Notes under the pieces: generated by a model
Database searches by the model: none
Told to the model about the DNA's origin: nothing
The model's input: the letters and a program-made list of their open reading frames with translations, nothing else
Position numbers and translations under genes: made by a program
Assembly (NCBI RefSeq): GCF_040939455.1
Contig: NC_134106.1
Span: 40,694,001-40,758,000 of the forward strand
DNA: 64,000 bases
Reading direction: 5' to 3'
Origin: Microcebus murinus
Taxonomy: Eukaryota; Chordata; Mammalia; Primates; Cheirogaleidae
Shown: one piece after another, positions 34,180 through 45,984 of the stretch
Numbering within the stretch: position 1 is the stretch's first letter
How the letters are laid out: each line of letters starts with the position of its first letter

Positions 34180-35835
34180 AAAAATACTAAGTTGCAAAAC
34201 AAATATAAGAAAGTCAAACAAAAGTTTGAATTTTCCTGTGATGATTATACCTGCATTTCTTTTGAAATTTAAAATATCAATATTTTGAAAAAATATTTTT
34301 GTCATTTTTGGTACCTCTGAACTGTTCATTCTTTAAGCACTAGTTTAGTCTTGCTATTGTTTATCCAGTATATCATATGTTGGATATTCAATGAATAATA
34401 AGACCCATGAAGTTCATCATCTTTTGGTGAAATAAAGCATGTTGTTTATACAACATGTAGAGTTGTTATTGTTTGGGGGTAGAAGGTTTGGCTTGGGGAT
34501 TAAGGGGTGAAGTTTCTCAAACACCAACCACAAACCACCTAACCTCATTTTCTCATCCTGCAGTCTAGTGGGTATATATAAGTCAGTCTGAGTTTGAGGG
34601 AAAAGATCATGGATAAGGTAAACCTATCAGGTGGTGGTTTTATAAAGGAAGTTTTTTATTTTCATGGTGTAGGTATCAGCATTCTTTTCAAATGAGGATT
34701 TTGGAAAGGATTTTTTTGAAGACTTGGAATGAAAGAACCTGAATCAGACTTTGAATGCAGAAGGCCTGTGTCACCTTAGGTGTTAAGCATTTGAATCAGG
34801 TCCTATCCTGTGGAGCAGCTGTGCAATATCAAATGCTTTTGGAGAATTCTCTTGCAGACTTGCACTCACAGACCAGTTCTTCAAAATGGGTATCTTATTT
34901 TTCACTCATTTTCTCACAACTTTTCATGAAGAAAATGCCACTATTTTGTAGAAGCAGAATTTAAAGGGCAAAAACTTTCTATCCATTGCATTGTCATTAA
35001 GCACCATAAGCCTCCAAAAGTTTACCTGTGTGCTCTATCAAGATCACAGATAAAATTAAAATTTCCCATAAATAATGTACCAACATTTAAATATTGTCCT
35101 TTCTATTTTTGAAATTATTGCTAAGATCTAATATCAATGGAGAAACATCACACCAAAGCACACAAAGCTCGTGTGTGTGTGTGTGTGTGTTAATGGGGTC
35201 AGTGGTATGACATTTATAAGAAGCATTCTGTGCACAAATTCTAACTAAACAGTCACAGAAGGACTTTATAAATCTTTCCCAAATGCAACTCAGCTATCAA
35301 ACACCAAGTAGAAACAGGGGTATTACTCTATCTTACATCAGCTATATCCCTAATTTGGAGCTTTGCAATCTTTTGGGCTTCCCAATGGATACCATTCATC
35401 TCAAATTATATAGCTTAAATGCATTATATATTCAGCTTGCCTGTATCTACATATCATCCCCCAGATTTATTAGATTTACTGGATTTTCCTGCAGCTACAT
35501 AAAAATAACTGTTTTATCACACAATGATTGAGCTTTTAGTGCTTACCTAGTCAGGGACTAATTCCCTAATAAGCTATGCCTGTAGTAGTTTCTAAAGCAA
35601 GAATACCAGGAACATTTGTTAGTGAATAGAGCCCTTACCAGTCATTAGTTGCTGTTGAGCCACAATTAGATCAGCTTTCTACATGCTATAAAATCATTTT
35701 GGTATAACTGATGCTCAGGGAAATTTCTGCACAATCTCTAGCTTTTTAATTTTTTTTTCAAAATGAAAGAAATTAAATTCTCTGTATGCAGGGTGACTTT
35801 TGTTTTTCCCTATTATTCCCATCCGCAATTTATAT
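34180..35835. other. Unassigned intergenic DNA
   Basis: Contains (GT)n at 35171-35190 and a GGGTATATATAAG string at 34569 that resembles a TATA box without supporting context. No exon or named repeat. Confidence 0.4.
35171..35190. repeat. Short (GT)n microsatellite
   Basis: Ten GT units without interruption. Confidence 0.9.
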
Positions 35836-35847
35836 GACTTAAGTCTG

Positions 35848-36072
35848 CAGTCCCCAACCCCCAGGCGACAGATGGTACTGGTCTGTGGCCTGTTAGCACA
35901 GCAGAGGCGAGCTGCAGGTAGGGGAGGCTTCATCTGTATTTACAGCCACACCCCATCGCTGACATCACCACCTGATCACTGCCCCCCACCCCGCTGCCTC
36001 CACCACCCAGTCTGTGGAAAAATTGTCTTCCATGAAACCAATCCCTGGTGCCAAAAAGGTTGGAGAGCACTG
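35848..36072. mobile_element. MER1-like nonautonomous hAT-Charlie element
   Basis: Left end CAGTCCCCAACCCCCAGG, with CTGGTCTGTGGCCTGTTAGC next to it. Right end has GGAAAAATTGTCTTCCATGA, AACCAATCCCTGGTGCCAAA and AAGGTTGG...CACTG. These are the two terminal blocks of the MER1 consensus as I remember it. The centre (GTATTTACAGCCACACCCCA) is shortened relative to the full element. No target duplication is visible. A 92-codon frame over it is incidental. Confidence 0.85.
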
Positions 36073-36084
36073 AGTTAATTGTTG

Positions 36085-36745
36085 CAGTTTACAAATGATT
36101 TATTTAATTTGCATGCATTCCATTTACACATTCAGATTTACCATTCCCTAGCTAGTTATAAATATATATTTATATAGATAAATATATATTTATAATGCAT
36201 GTGTAATGTAAAAATGAAGGCTAAAAAATGGAAATGGTTTCTATGAAGGTAATATCCATTTATCAAATGCTTGATATTTTAGAAACCTTGGGCAAGCTGC
36301 AGATTTTCTTTCACTCCTTAAACCTGTAGAAATTATTTGGCTGCTATGTCTGCATCAGTTTTTACTAAATGTTAAGTTATAAGGATGAGAGAAGTTTCTA
36401 TGAGCGGCTTAATACCCTCCATTTCTGCTTCTGCCAAGAGAAAAAGTGGAAGATTTTGTGCTATTGAGAAAGGAATATTAGAGGTGTTGAAATAACATTT
36501 TCCCACTATTTCTTCCTCTATAACATATCCAGGCTCTGCATCTCTTCTACCAATTAGTTATGTGATGATAATAGGGTAACTGTGCATTAGGGCTAGCTCA
36601 CAAAAGTCCCAGCTTAGGCCAGTGCCCTCTGTGAATAAGGATATCATTTCACTTTCAGAAGTGTCATGGTTTGAATGATAAATTATATTAACTCTCCTAG
36701 ATGCTAAAGAAATTATTTAGACATTTTATAAAATCGGTGTCCTCA
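36085..36745. other. Unassigned DNA with AT palindromes
   Basis: Two copies of the perfect palindrome TAAATATATATTTA at 36159-36172 and 36179-36192 form a 20-bp period. The rest is unassigned. Confidence 0.6.
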
Positions 36746-36749
36746 ATTA

Positions 36750-36890
36750 TGCAACAAAGATAATATTTACTCTATCAACTTAATTAGCAAATATTTACTA
36801 CACATCTATCTACCCTAGCCATACACAAAATGGTACAGGAGTACGTGACATAATTCTGTCCCATGAGGAGTTTTCACCCTTTGTGTTTTT
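36750..36890 (-). repeat. Possible L2 3' end, antisense
   Basis: 'agcaaatatttactacacatctatct', then CCATACACAAAATGGTACAG and 'tctgtcccatgaggagttttcacc' fit the reverse-complemented L2 terminus. Confidence 0.4.
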
Positions 36891-36959
36891 AGTCCAAAAT
36901 AACAAATTTGACAGTACTCTGAGGAAGAAAGAAAAGTACTCATGGTCCTCAGCAAATTA

Positions 36960-37170
36960 TAACAGCGAGATGCCATAACTCTATAGCTTTATGACCTCGA
37001 ACAACTTATGTAACATTGCTACACCTATTTCTGTGTCCATAAAATAGAGAGAAACGTAAAATCTTCCTTAACAGAACCGCGGTGAAGATTCAATGAAATA
37101 AAATCTGCAAAGTGCTTAGCACAATATTTGCCATATGGTTAAGTATAGAAGATGTTGGACAAAAATACGT
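36960..37170 (+). repeat. MIR SINE
   Basis: ATGACCTCGAACAACTTATG, 'tttctgtgtccataaaatagagagaaa', 'gcggtgaagattcaatgaaata', CAAAGTGCTTAGCACAATAT. Clear sense MIR. Confidence 0.8.
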
Positions 37171-37309
37171 AGACAAATGAATAGATGACTTGATGAATTA
37201 ATAACATATGCCTGATAAATTAACATGTGAGTTGAAAGGCCTTGGGGTGGGAGAGAGAGGAAAGGGCCAGCAATTTTTATAGTCCCCCTCTCTCTTCCAC
37301 TCTCTCCCT

Positions 37310-37465
37310 TTTACTATCCAGGTAACCTTGGGCAGGTTGTTTAATCTTGTTGTATATGTTTCCTCAGCTCTACAATGGCAAAAATAATAGTACAATTGTT
37401 ATGAGGATGTAACGCATGTGAAGCTCCAGTCCACAGTGCATGCTTAGGAAACGTTAGTTGCGGCT
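37310..37465 (+). repeat. MIR SINE
   Basis: GGTAACCTTGGGCAGGTTGT then 'ttcctcagctctacaatggcaaaaataatagtac', 'ttatgaggatgtaacgcatgtgaagc'. Sense MIR lacking its first part. The minus frame 37198-37395 is incidental. Confidence 0.75.
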
Positions 37466-37469
37466 ATTT

Positions 37470-37920
37470 CATTTAGCCTTTACTATTACACAAAAGACAG
37501 AACGATAATGGAAGGAGAGATGAACAGTGCTCTACTGAGAAAAATGAGACCACATTGAATTTCTCCATTGCTAGGGGTTTTGAAAAGGAATCATTTGCAA
37601 CTGCATGAAACTTAGAACCCTTCTTAAGATTTAGTCCTGTCTTCTTTCTTTCAGTGAGCATGATTATTAATACATTATTATTTGCCACAGCTAGAACAAC
37701 AAAAGTGAACAAACAAACAATCTAGATGATGTGGTTAAGTCAGATTCAGCTCCTGAGCTACAGACAATTTAAGTGGTTCCTTCAAGGCCAAGTCCAAAGG
37801 CTTATTATGTTCAGAGTATTTCTTCAAAGATATTCATGAAAATATTCATGTAAGCAGGGCTTCAGTAACCAAGTGTTCTTTATAATAAGCAGCCATCCTC
37901 CTAACATGCCTTAAAAGGAA
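37470..37920. other. Unassigned intergenic DNA
   Basis: No recognised repeat or exon. Confidence 0.5.
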
Positions 37921-37924
37921 AATT

Positions 37925-38030
37925 GATGCTATTATTCTATTTCAGAAGATGACGAGACACAAGGAAGTGAATTGTCTGGGCTAAGGTCACACATTAAGTC
38001 AATAGCAGAGACAGACTCAGAATAAAAAGT
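37925..38030 (-). repeat. MIR SINE fragment, antisense
   Basis: 'tctatttcagaagatgacgagacacaaggaag', AAGGTCACACATTAAGTCAA and 'gcagagacagactcag' follow the reverse-complemented MIR. Confidence 0.65.
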
Positions 38031-38034
38031 AAAA

Positions 38035-38625
38035 GTAAACAATTTTTCCCCCAACAATAGTAGTACTTCACTTCTAAGACTATTTATTACATTTCATTGC
38101 CTTGACTTTAGGTTTTAACACATTTAACTGCTTTTGAAAGCAGAAAGCTTTATACTACTATTCTTCCTATTTGAGAGAATGAGTTTTTAAAAATCACAAA
38201 TTTCTACTCATTTGTGTCTAAACTTCAACTAACTCTTTCAGTGCGTTCATTAAAGGAACACTCTTGTGAGTCTGCTATGGCCTAAAATAATGAAGGGGGG
38301 ATGGTGTTGGATCTGAACCCTATTATACCTGTTTCCTGATCAGCCCAGTTTGTCTCACTCTACTGGCTGCTTCTGACATTCAAACCTGACCTATCCAAAT
38401 AGCCAGTATGTGGGCACCAGCTTTTAGGTCTTTTCATATATCCCTGTTACTTGGGAAAGTACTTTATTTAATTGAATTATTATTACTTTTTACTAAAAAT
38501 GGCAGTGCATCACGGGACTTGTAGCCAAACGTCTCAAGTCAATGTGGAAGTCGGGGAACATTTATGAAACAAATTGTCTCAGCAATTAAGTTCCATCTAT
38601 ATCATAAGAGAGTCACCACCATACA
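38035..38625. other. Unassigned DNA
   Basis: No named repeat or exon. A short G-run lies near 38295. Confidence 0.45.
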
Positions 38626-38629
38626 TTTC

Positions 38630-38690
38630 ATCCATGTACCAAAAATCGTGTACCCCCTAAATTTATTGAAATAAATATATAAAAAAAGAA
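38630..38690 (+). repeat. Tiny L1 3'-terminal fragment
   Basis: ATGTACCAAAAATCGTGTAC, CCCCTAAATTTATTGAAATA and an A-rich tail resemble the L1 3' terminus seen in antisense at 25431 (GTACCCCCATAATATGCTGAA). A severely truncated insertion is plausible. Confidence 0.5.
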
Positions 38691-38699
38691 AACAATTTA

Positions 38700-39485
38700 C
38701 ATACATTGACCTGGAGGGATTCCAATGAAACATTATTAAGTGAAAAAGCAAGTTGGAGACTAATGTATAACATATTATCCAATTTCAGATTTAAAAGAAA
38801 TGCAAACACATTTTAGTGGAACATTAAAAAAAAAACTAAAAAACAGAGCCGATACCTACAAGAGCTTCATAATATTTCTTTAGCTTGACTTTATGGGATT
38901 TTGTTCCATCTGGTTTTGTCCTATTTTGTTTTTGACTCCTATTTCATCATAGTGATTAACATTGAAAGGTGGGGGATCTCTTATCTGATAGCAACAACAA
39001 GGAGAGAGCTGAGAAGTCGCCTCCTTTTCCATAGCCAGTCTTCAAGGAAGAGTGATTTAAAGGGCAGTGATGCAAAGCAGCCTGAGCCCTGGGGTTCTTT
39101 TAAAAGGGAATGTGAAGATTGAGCTGAGTTTGATGTGCAACCTTAGAGGTTTGAACAGACAAGCCCCATGTGGAACTCTTACACTGAAGAAAAGCAGCCT
39201 TCGCTGTCTAGGAAACTGCAAAGGGCTCTCAAGAACCTGGCTCAATACCAAGTGGCCCCATTGCCTATGAAATGTAGTCCCATAACTCTCAGCCATATTT
39301 CCCATTATTTCCTTTCACACCATGTTTTATGTAAGCAAAATTATTTACAGTTTCCTGTATAAACACAAAGCTTTCCTACCACAAGGCATCAGGTAAGCAA
39401 TTTCTTCCACTCATACTCATTGCACCTTCATCTCCACACATGTTCTTTATCTTCAGTAATAGAAATTCTATTTACCAGCACTGCT
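38700..39485. other. Unassigned DNA, possibly unique and conserved
   Basis: From 38970 to 39280 the composition is balanced and there is no recognised repeat. Frames of 64-82 codons overlap in several phases with no domain. A cause could be conserved noncoding sequence, but I have no positive evidence. Confidence 0.35.
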
Positions 39486-39489
39486 AATT

Positions 39490-40275
39490 GTTCATATGAA
39501 AAATTTGTAACCATCCATGAATCATTTTTCACACTCATTCATCAGATCCATCAACAAATCCAGATTTCAACCACTTCTGACCCTCCCCTTACTACAAAGC
39601 TGGTAGAAGCCACCTCCTGTCTTGCCTAGATTACTGCAGCAACCTTCTAACTCTTCTCTTTGTTCTTCCCTTGCCCTCCTGCTATTTATTGGTAACAAAA
39701 TAGTGATTCTGTTAAAATATAAATAATTTAAAAATATATTGTCACTCCTCTGCTCCAAATTTTCTGTATTCCTTGTATCAGACTAAGGCCAGTGTCCCAA
39801 AGATGACCTACAAGATTCCATACCACCTGGGTTTACTTTACCTTTCTTGCCTCATCTCCTAATTATCTTCTTCTCCCTCATCCTGTTCCAGCCAGAATGG
39901 CTTCCTTGCTTTTCCTTGTACAAACCAATCCAATTCACTCCTGAGGTCCTTTATATTTCCCTTGCATAAGATTTTCTTCTCCTATGTATGCAAATAGATT
40001 TTCTCCTTACCTTCTTCAGGTATGTACTTAAATGTCCATATCCTCTGTGAGATCTATCCTTACATGATTTTATGTACAGTATCTGCCACTACATATTGCA
40101 TATTTTATTTATATTGTTTTTATCTGTTTCTCTTATTAGAAAGGAGACTCATATAAGTTGAGAGGTTTATCTATTTTGTTTATTGTTGTGACCCCCAGCC
40201 CTAAAAGAGAGCCATGAATATATTAATAGTAGATTCTTATTAGGCATTTCAAGAATAGATGAATAAATGAAGTCA
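39490..40275 (+). repeat. L2 LINE, ORF2 3' end to near the terminus
   Basis: 'gtaaccatccatgaatcatttttcacac', CTAGATTACTGCAGCAACCT then 'tctaactcttctctttg', 'ctctgctccaaattttctgtattcc', 'ctaaggccagtgtcccaaagatgacctacaagattccatacca', GAATGGCTTCCTTGCTTTTC and 'gagatctatccttacatgatttt' match L2 in order over nearly 0.8 kb. One of the longest L2 tracts in the window. Confidence 0.8.
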
Positions 40276-40304
40276 CCTCTTTACATTGCTGAAAGACTTT
40301 ATGA

Positions 40305-40328
40305 GCATCTCCGAAAAAAAAAAAAAAA
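40305..40328. repeat. A-rich homopolymer run
   Basis: A-run at 40315-40328 next to a TTT. No adjoining element body. Confidence 0.7.
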
Positions 40329-40329
40329 T

Positions 40330-41115
40330 TTTGATTCCTTCTTACTTAAAGGGCCATAGTTTCTAGAGGGTCTGGAACTTTCAACTGCCTTCCAGATAGC
40401 AAGGATGATAAAATCTTTTCAAAGAAATGTCACTATTACTATTAAATTTGTATTATAATTCCACAAAATCCCTGTGGGCATAGTTAATCTGAGACCCCTT
40501 TGAAAAAAAATGTCAATTACTTCTTGGTTTCTATTCTTCTTTCTATCCTCCCATGATTAATTCTCATTTCGTTTTTCATGGCAGCACCTTCAGAGGCAGC
40601 ACTCATTCTCTTCAAACAAATTACTAAAGGCAACATGATAACCTGGCAGAACTGTCTTAACTTCAATTGTCTTTCTCCCTTTGAAGTTAAATCCCCTCTG
40701 CTCTTATCAGATTATTTTAGTAGATTGTATGTGATGTTTTATTGGTTTTGTTGTTCTATTTCAGTATGAACATTTTAGTGTATTCTAATGAGAGGTGAAA
40801 TGAATTGGCTAATGACATGCATAATTATAAGTGTAAACATTAGTTGGGTACGTGACTACTGGGAGAGTGCCTCCATAAGGAAAAAACCCTGCGGAAGCCA
40901 ACAAAGGGAAAAAACAACAACTGTAATCAAACTCTTTTCTCCCTTCTAGAAATCTGTACTGCAGATAGGCTTCTAATGCTGAGTACAAGAGCAAACGGTG
41001 AGGAGGTGGAGGGGATGAACAAAGTTGGTAGATTACTGATGAATGGCAGATGTAGGCGGCATTGAACTCTGAGTTGTCCATTGAGATGAATGGCTCAATT
41101 AAATTCTAATTGCTA
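40330..41115. other. Unassigned DNA
   Basis: No repeat or exon recognised. The 90-codon minus frame (40809-41081) has no domain. Confidence 0.4.
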
Positions 41116-41119
41116 GATA

Positions 41120-41240
41120 TGCATTCTGGTCCTTCTTGTTACAGGCACTGTGGTGGGCATTTCAAAGAAAACATGAGTAAGGTTGAGTAAGCATAATTTC
41201 TATTTCAAAGAATTTTCAATTTAATAGAAAAGACAAGAAT
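41120..41240 (-). repeat. Possible L2 3' end, antisense
   Basis: ACAGGCACTGTGGTGGGCAT then 'caaagaaaacatgagtaagg' and 'aaagaattttcaatttaatagaaaag' fit reverse-complemented L2. Confidence 0.45.
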
Positions 41241-41349
41241 ATGAATAACTATATTGCAAAGACATAGTCACAAACTGAAAAAAAGATATAGGCACAAATT
41301 GCTATGAAGTTCAACTGATGATGAAGTCGTAACTAATTCATTGTGTTTG

Positions 41350-41740
41350 CTGAGGGGTAGGGGAGAGGAAGTAAATGTGGATGTATGCAAATGCTAAAAA
41401 AGATGTTGTACCTTTATGAAGAGAGAATCTAGAATTAGTTTGGAAATATGAGTGAGATTTTAAACAAAGATGTCCAGAAAGAACACACCAGGAAGTAGAT
41501 GTAAAGTTGGAAAAATTTGGAATGCAGAAGTCATCCACTGAGACGAAGCACAGAGAAGTGATGCTAAGTAGGGTGGAAAGACAGGTAGAGTCGATAAAAA
41601 ATCCTTAAATAGCAGGCTGTAAAGTCTGCACTTAACTCTTTGGTTAAATGAGGACCTCTGAAGACTTTGGAGCATGAGTAGGGACATTACAAGAGTTCCT
41701 AAAATTGTAAGATTCTTTTGGAAGTTTCCAGAAGAATCAT
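41350..41740 (-). repeat. L2 LINE fragment, antisense
   Basis: 'ggctgtaaagtctgcacttaactctttggttaaatgaggacc', 'agtagggacattacaagagttcctaaaattgtaagattcttttgg' mirrors the L2 ORF2 end (CTTTCTAAAATGCAAATCTGATCATGTC...) in reverse complement. The 112-codon minus frame overlapping it (41460-41798) is a chance frame. Confidence 0.45.
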
Positions 41741-41899
41741 GAAAGTGGGCTCTCACCATTCCTCCCATCCTTAGTCTGTCTTGACTACACTTGGCCATAC
41801 TTGGCCACTGGCTTCCAAAGTCTCTTTAGAGATAATTGGACCTTTGTAAGTAATTTAGAGATTGAAATTGATAGTCTGATAAATGCAATCCTGAAATTG

Positions 41900-42040
41900 A
41901 GTAAATCTTCACAGCAATTATACTGTTAATTTTCCCATCCTAGAGCTGAGGCAACTGAGTCACAAAGAGATTAAGCACCCTGCCCAAAGTCACATAACTA
42001 GTAAATGGCAGAGGAAGAAGGCCCAAACATGCATTGTGGA
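41900..42040 (-). repeat. MIR SINE, antisense
   Basis: 'atcctagagctgaggcaactgagtcacaaagagattaagcaccctg' then CAAAGTCACATAACTAGTAA and ATGGCAGAGG. Clear reverse-complemented MIR. Confidence 0.8.
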
Positions 42041-42044
42041 ATCG

Positions 42045-43560
42045 TTATGGAAGCATGCCAGGAGACATTTGCTTAATGTATTATGGCCTTAAGTAAATTA
42101 ATTTAAAGCACTAGAATTTTAATGAGGATTAATGAGTTGAATTGAGTTAGAATTTTTAAATATATTGCTGAATATTTGGGTAGTTTTAGTTAAATATTTC
42201 ACAATTGCCTTGTTATATTGAATGAGCAGTTCTACTTAAAGACAATTACACAGAAATATTTCATGTATTCTGTACTTGTAAGGCTGTGGTTCTCACATTA
42301 TCTCAACAAATGGAGATATTTGAAGCATGAAAAAAGAGAAAAGGTTTCCTACCCTAATTGTAGACAAATACTTGAATACTGAGTGAACAGTGAGTAGGTT
42401 CAGTTTTAGAAAGTAAATATGAGAATAATTCTGCAAACATTTTTTAAAGGAAACTTCTCATGAATCTAGCTAAGGTCTTCTTGTTTGCTCCATTTCACAG
42501 CTACGCAACTCTATTCTCACCCAGTCTGTGGGAAGAAGTCAGTTACAAAAAATGTTATAAGCACCCTTATTTAGGGAAAAGGTAGCACAATATCATTCCC
42601 TTCACCTCATCATCTCACTTACCTGCAAAAGGATAATTGCAGCTACAAAAGGGTGTTAGAAGAATTTAAAATGGAACATCATTCGGAATAAAGCAATAAT
42701 AATCCTTTTTTCTTCCCTTTAGTCTCCAAAAATGGGAAGTTGCAATTGCCCTAATATGTCTTCCTGGCCAGCTACTTAGCTCAAGAATAAATAGCTCTTC
42801 TTTATTTCTCTACGGGTTCTTGGGACAAGAGATATGTCCCCAATAACATTGCTTTTGGTCCTCTATTAGGGCTAGACCATCATAAGGATAAACTTATTAT
42901 GGTTTGCTTACATGTACTTATATGGGTATATTTCATTTTCACAATTAATGTATAAAGTCCTTTCAAGCAGATATCAAAAGATATGTGTGTGTGTTTGTAT
43001 ATGTGTATATTATTGCTCAGGCATTATTTTTTGAATGAAAAATTAGAGAAACCTATACAGAAAAATCATTTGTATTCAAAAGTCAGAAAATCTTACATTT
43101 TTGAGAAACTTAAAACCACCAGGAATCTGTCATGTTTTAGCTACCAGATACATTTATTAAACTTTTCTCAACCAAATAAAGTAGACATCATATAATATCT
43201 TTTATTTTCCTTTCCTTGAGGCTGAAGTTAGTGTTTGGACAAGAACTTTTACAATATGAATTCTACCTTATCCTACAATTTTTCTTCTAGAAATACAATT
43301 CGGTTAGGTAGTCTACCTAAAAGCCTGATGCAAGATAAGTCTATCTCAGGTCAGGCTTCAGAAGCAGCCTCTGAAACAAGAATTTATGTGTAAGTGACTT
43401 CTTAAAGAAAGTGCTCCAGGAAAAACTAGAAAGGGAATAGAGGAAGTAGAACAGGGAAGAGAAAAAATCCAAGCAACAGTGCAGCCCACGGGGGCTGGGA
43501 AAGGAGCACACAGAACGTGCCAAAGGGATCCGAGGTTGATCTGAGCAGAGCACTATGAGT
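42045..43560. other. Unassigned intergenic DNA
   Basis: A short GT-rich patch is at 42984-43006. The region 43330-43550 is somewhat GC-richer and looks repeat-derived, but I cannot name it. No exon is supported. Confidence 0.4.
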
Positions 43561-43568
43561 GTCCTCTA

Positions 43569-43758
43569 CAGTCCTAAATCCCCCAGCCACGGCCCGGTAC
43601 CCGTTCGTGGCCTGTTAGGAAATGGGCCCACACATCACCGCCTCCGCTCTGCACCCCCCCACACACACACACCCAGGCCCCCCATCCTCCACCGGTCCAT
43701 TGGAAAATTGTCTTCCCTAAAACCGATCCCTGGTGACAAAAAGGGTTGGGGCCTGCTG
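43569..43758. mobile_element. MER1-like hAT element, second copy
   Basis: Terminal blocks: CAGTCCTAAATCCCCCAGCC and GGCCCGGTAC...CGTGGCCTGTTAGGAA on the left; TTGGAAAATTGTCTTCCCTA, AAACCGATCCCTGGTGACAA and AAGGGTTGGGG on the right. A C-run plus (CA)n occupies the middle, where the family's usual centre is lacking. No target duplication is evident. Frames on both strands across it are artefacts. Confidence 0.8.
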
Positions 43759-43834
43759 CCTTACGTAGACCAAGGCAGTAATTAGAGATGGACATATTTA
43801 TGTCTGAGTGTGTTTATTACAGTTACATGAGAAT

Positions 43835-44235
43835 TCAAATTGAAGATGCATTATTTTGTTCACAGAGTGAAATACTATGCAGCTATTTTTAAAGTTTTCA
43901 TTAATTGACTCGATAAACATCTTGTCGAGTTTGACATATTCCAAGCACCCTCAATTAACTCTAAGACCAGATGGCTTGATGGATGAATTCTATCGAACAT
44001 TTAAGAAAAAAAAACAAAAAAACTAATTCTACACAAACTCTTTGAGAAAATTGAAAAGCAGGAAATATTTCCCAACTTGTTCTATGAGACAGATTACCTT
44101 AACACCAAAACCAGACAAAAAAATATAAGAAAACTAAAGATCAATATCCCTCAAGGACATAGATGCCAAATTCAAAACACACTTTAACAAATCAAATCCA
44201 ACCACACGTACACACAGTGATATACAACACATTAG
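43835..44235 (+). repeat. L1 LINE ORF2 fragments
   Basis: 43960-44230 contains AAGACCAGATGGCTTGATGG, 'aattctatcgaacatttaag', 'aactctttgagaaaattgaaaagca', 'cttgttctatgagacagattaccttaacaccaaaaccagac' and 'atcaatatccctcaaggacatagatgccaaa', the L1 ORF2 region leading into the RT domain. A short piece at 43858-43895 (GTGAAATACTATGCAGC) is from the ORF2 end, so two L1 scraps may lie side by side. Both are diverged. Confidence 0.8.
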
Positions 44236-44429
44236 GGATAAAAGCAAGTAAGCTGCCCTATAGATGACATAGCCCTTGTGTCCACTAAACTATTCCTTCT
44301 CGCCTGATAATTTATGAAATGATGAGCTTATATGGCAGGCCCAATTCTGTGAAGGACTCAGATGAATGGACCATGGATGGCCGCAGAGGCATTCATCCTC
44401 TCGGGTACCATAAAAAGCTGTATAAGCTT

Positions 44430-44862
44430 TGCTATGGAATGAATTTTGTCTCCCTCCCTCCCAATTCATTTGTTTAAGTTCTAACACTTAATGTGACTAT
44501 ATTTGGAGATAGGGCCTACAAGGGGGTAATTAAAGTAAAATGAGGTCTTAAGTATGGGGCCCTAATCAGATAAAATGTGTCCCTATAATAAGAGGCACCA
44601 AGAATCTCAATTTCTCTCTCTCTCTCTGCCCCCCGATTCCTTCCTCTACCTTACCATGTGCATTCAGGAAAGATGACGTGAGGATTCAGAGAAATGGTGG
44701 CTGCCTTGAAGCCAGGGAGAAAGGCTTCACCAAAAACTGACCCCTGCTAGACTTTGATCTTAGACTTTCTAGACTCTAAAAATATGAGAAAATACATTTC
44801 TGTTGTGTAAGCCACTCAGTCTGTGTGTTATTTTGTTATGGCAAACTGAACAGACTAATATA
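44430..44862 (+). mobile_element. MLT1-type ERVL-MaLR solo LTR
   Basis: Starts TGCTATGGAATGAATTTTGT. Contains 'taatgtgactatatttggagatagggcc', GGTAATTAAAGTAAAATGAG, 'ataagaggcaccaagaatctc', a (TC)n run at 44612-44627, GAGAAAATACATTTCTGTTG and AAGCCACTCAGTCTGTG...TTTTGTTATGGC...ACTAATATA. Sequences AGCTT (44425-44429) and AGCCT (44863-44867) are a probable 5-bp target duplication with one change. About 433 bp, full length, no internal viral genes. Confidence 0.9.
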
Positions 44863-44869
44863 AGCCTGC

Positions 44870-45980
44870 AAGCAGGGCTGCTGACCCACCCATTTCTTCC
44901 TGCTAAGGAAAACTTTCATTGTGGGATTAAAATCTGGAAAAGTTTAGAAAATTAACAGGCTGGGGTATTTTCCTTTGGTATGTATAGAAGGAAGTCATAC
45001 CAAAATGTCCATATAATGATTATGCAGGCACCACTTTGTGCTTTGATATTTAGCCAATGGGATAGTAAGAGTAGTTGGAAAATAACTCCTGGTTTTGATA
45101 ATCTCATCAAACAGCAAGGAGTATGAACACTAGCCTTCCCATACCCATTTTCCACTTAACTCAAGGTTTCCTCTGAGGAGATATCAAGGCTTGTTAACAT
45201 TGCTGAGGAACAAATAACTAATGAAACATTCTTAAGTGCCAAAATAAAGGCATATATGGACAGGCTGGTACAAATCACCTATTGTCTACTCTTTGGCTTA
45301 GTCTCTTTTTTCTTCTATTTAGAGATCTATGACTTGCCATAGCCTGAAAGCACTACACCCTTCCCTCATCTTTGATTTTATTTACATGGATTTTATTGAT
45401 TCTGTTCACTTGCACTCATGGGAAATGGACATGTGTATTGTCTATTATTTTAATATCTAGTGTCAAGAAACTGAGTGTTTGTATATGCGTGGTGATAGAA
45501 TGTAGGAAAGCCTGTCACTAGGATCCACCCTCTTCCTAAGTGACATGGCCATCTTAATGTGCAAAAGCGAGGCTGTCTATGAACACAAGTACACTAACAG
45601 GCATCTAGGTTTGTTCTTGTTTTCCACCTTTCTATGATTGTTATGGTCCTGAGTTTTCATGAAACTGGAATTGCAGGCAACAAATAACTCTATCAAGAAA
45701 GAGCAATTAAAGGAGATGTCCTTACAAATGATTTCTTAAATTTGATTAAACCTATTATCAACCTAGTTGGTGCCTGCAGTGTAAATTCAAGGTGCTAAAA
45801 TTGCTAATTGGTCTAACTGTGTATTCATGACCACTAATTTTAAATGAGCCCCAGGTCTGCTCAACAATCCTAGAATGCTCACTCTTCAAAATTACTATTT
45901 CGTATCTTGTCATCTCTCTTCAAATTCCCAACACCTTCTTTGTTTCTTAAATCTTTGAAAAAAAAAAAAAAATAGAAGCC
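44870..45980. other. Unassigned intergenic DNA
   Basis: No repeat or exon recognised, apart from an A-run at 45957-45971. Confidence 0.45.
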
Positions 45981-45984
45981 ATTG

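Noticed and set aside
34569..34590. GGGTATATATAAG as a TATA box
   Set aside because: AT-rich neighbourhood, no GC flanks on the right and no downstream exon. Weaker than the 63688 site.
35800..36078. 92-codon plus-strand open frame
   Set aside because: Spans a MER1-like hAT element; such noncoding elements often give chance frames.
38970..39280. Protein-coding exon in the GC-richer stretch
   Set aside because: Short overlapping frames in several phases, no clear splice sites bounding any of them.
41460..41798. 112-codon minus-strand open frame
   Set aside because: Overlaps an antisense L2 remnant and shows no domain.
43574..43795. 73-codon glycine/tryptophan-rich frame on the minus strand
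   Set aside because: Produced by translating a C-run and (CA)n inside a MER1-like element.
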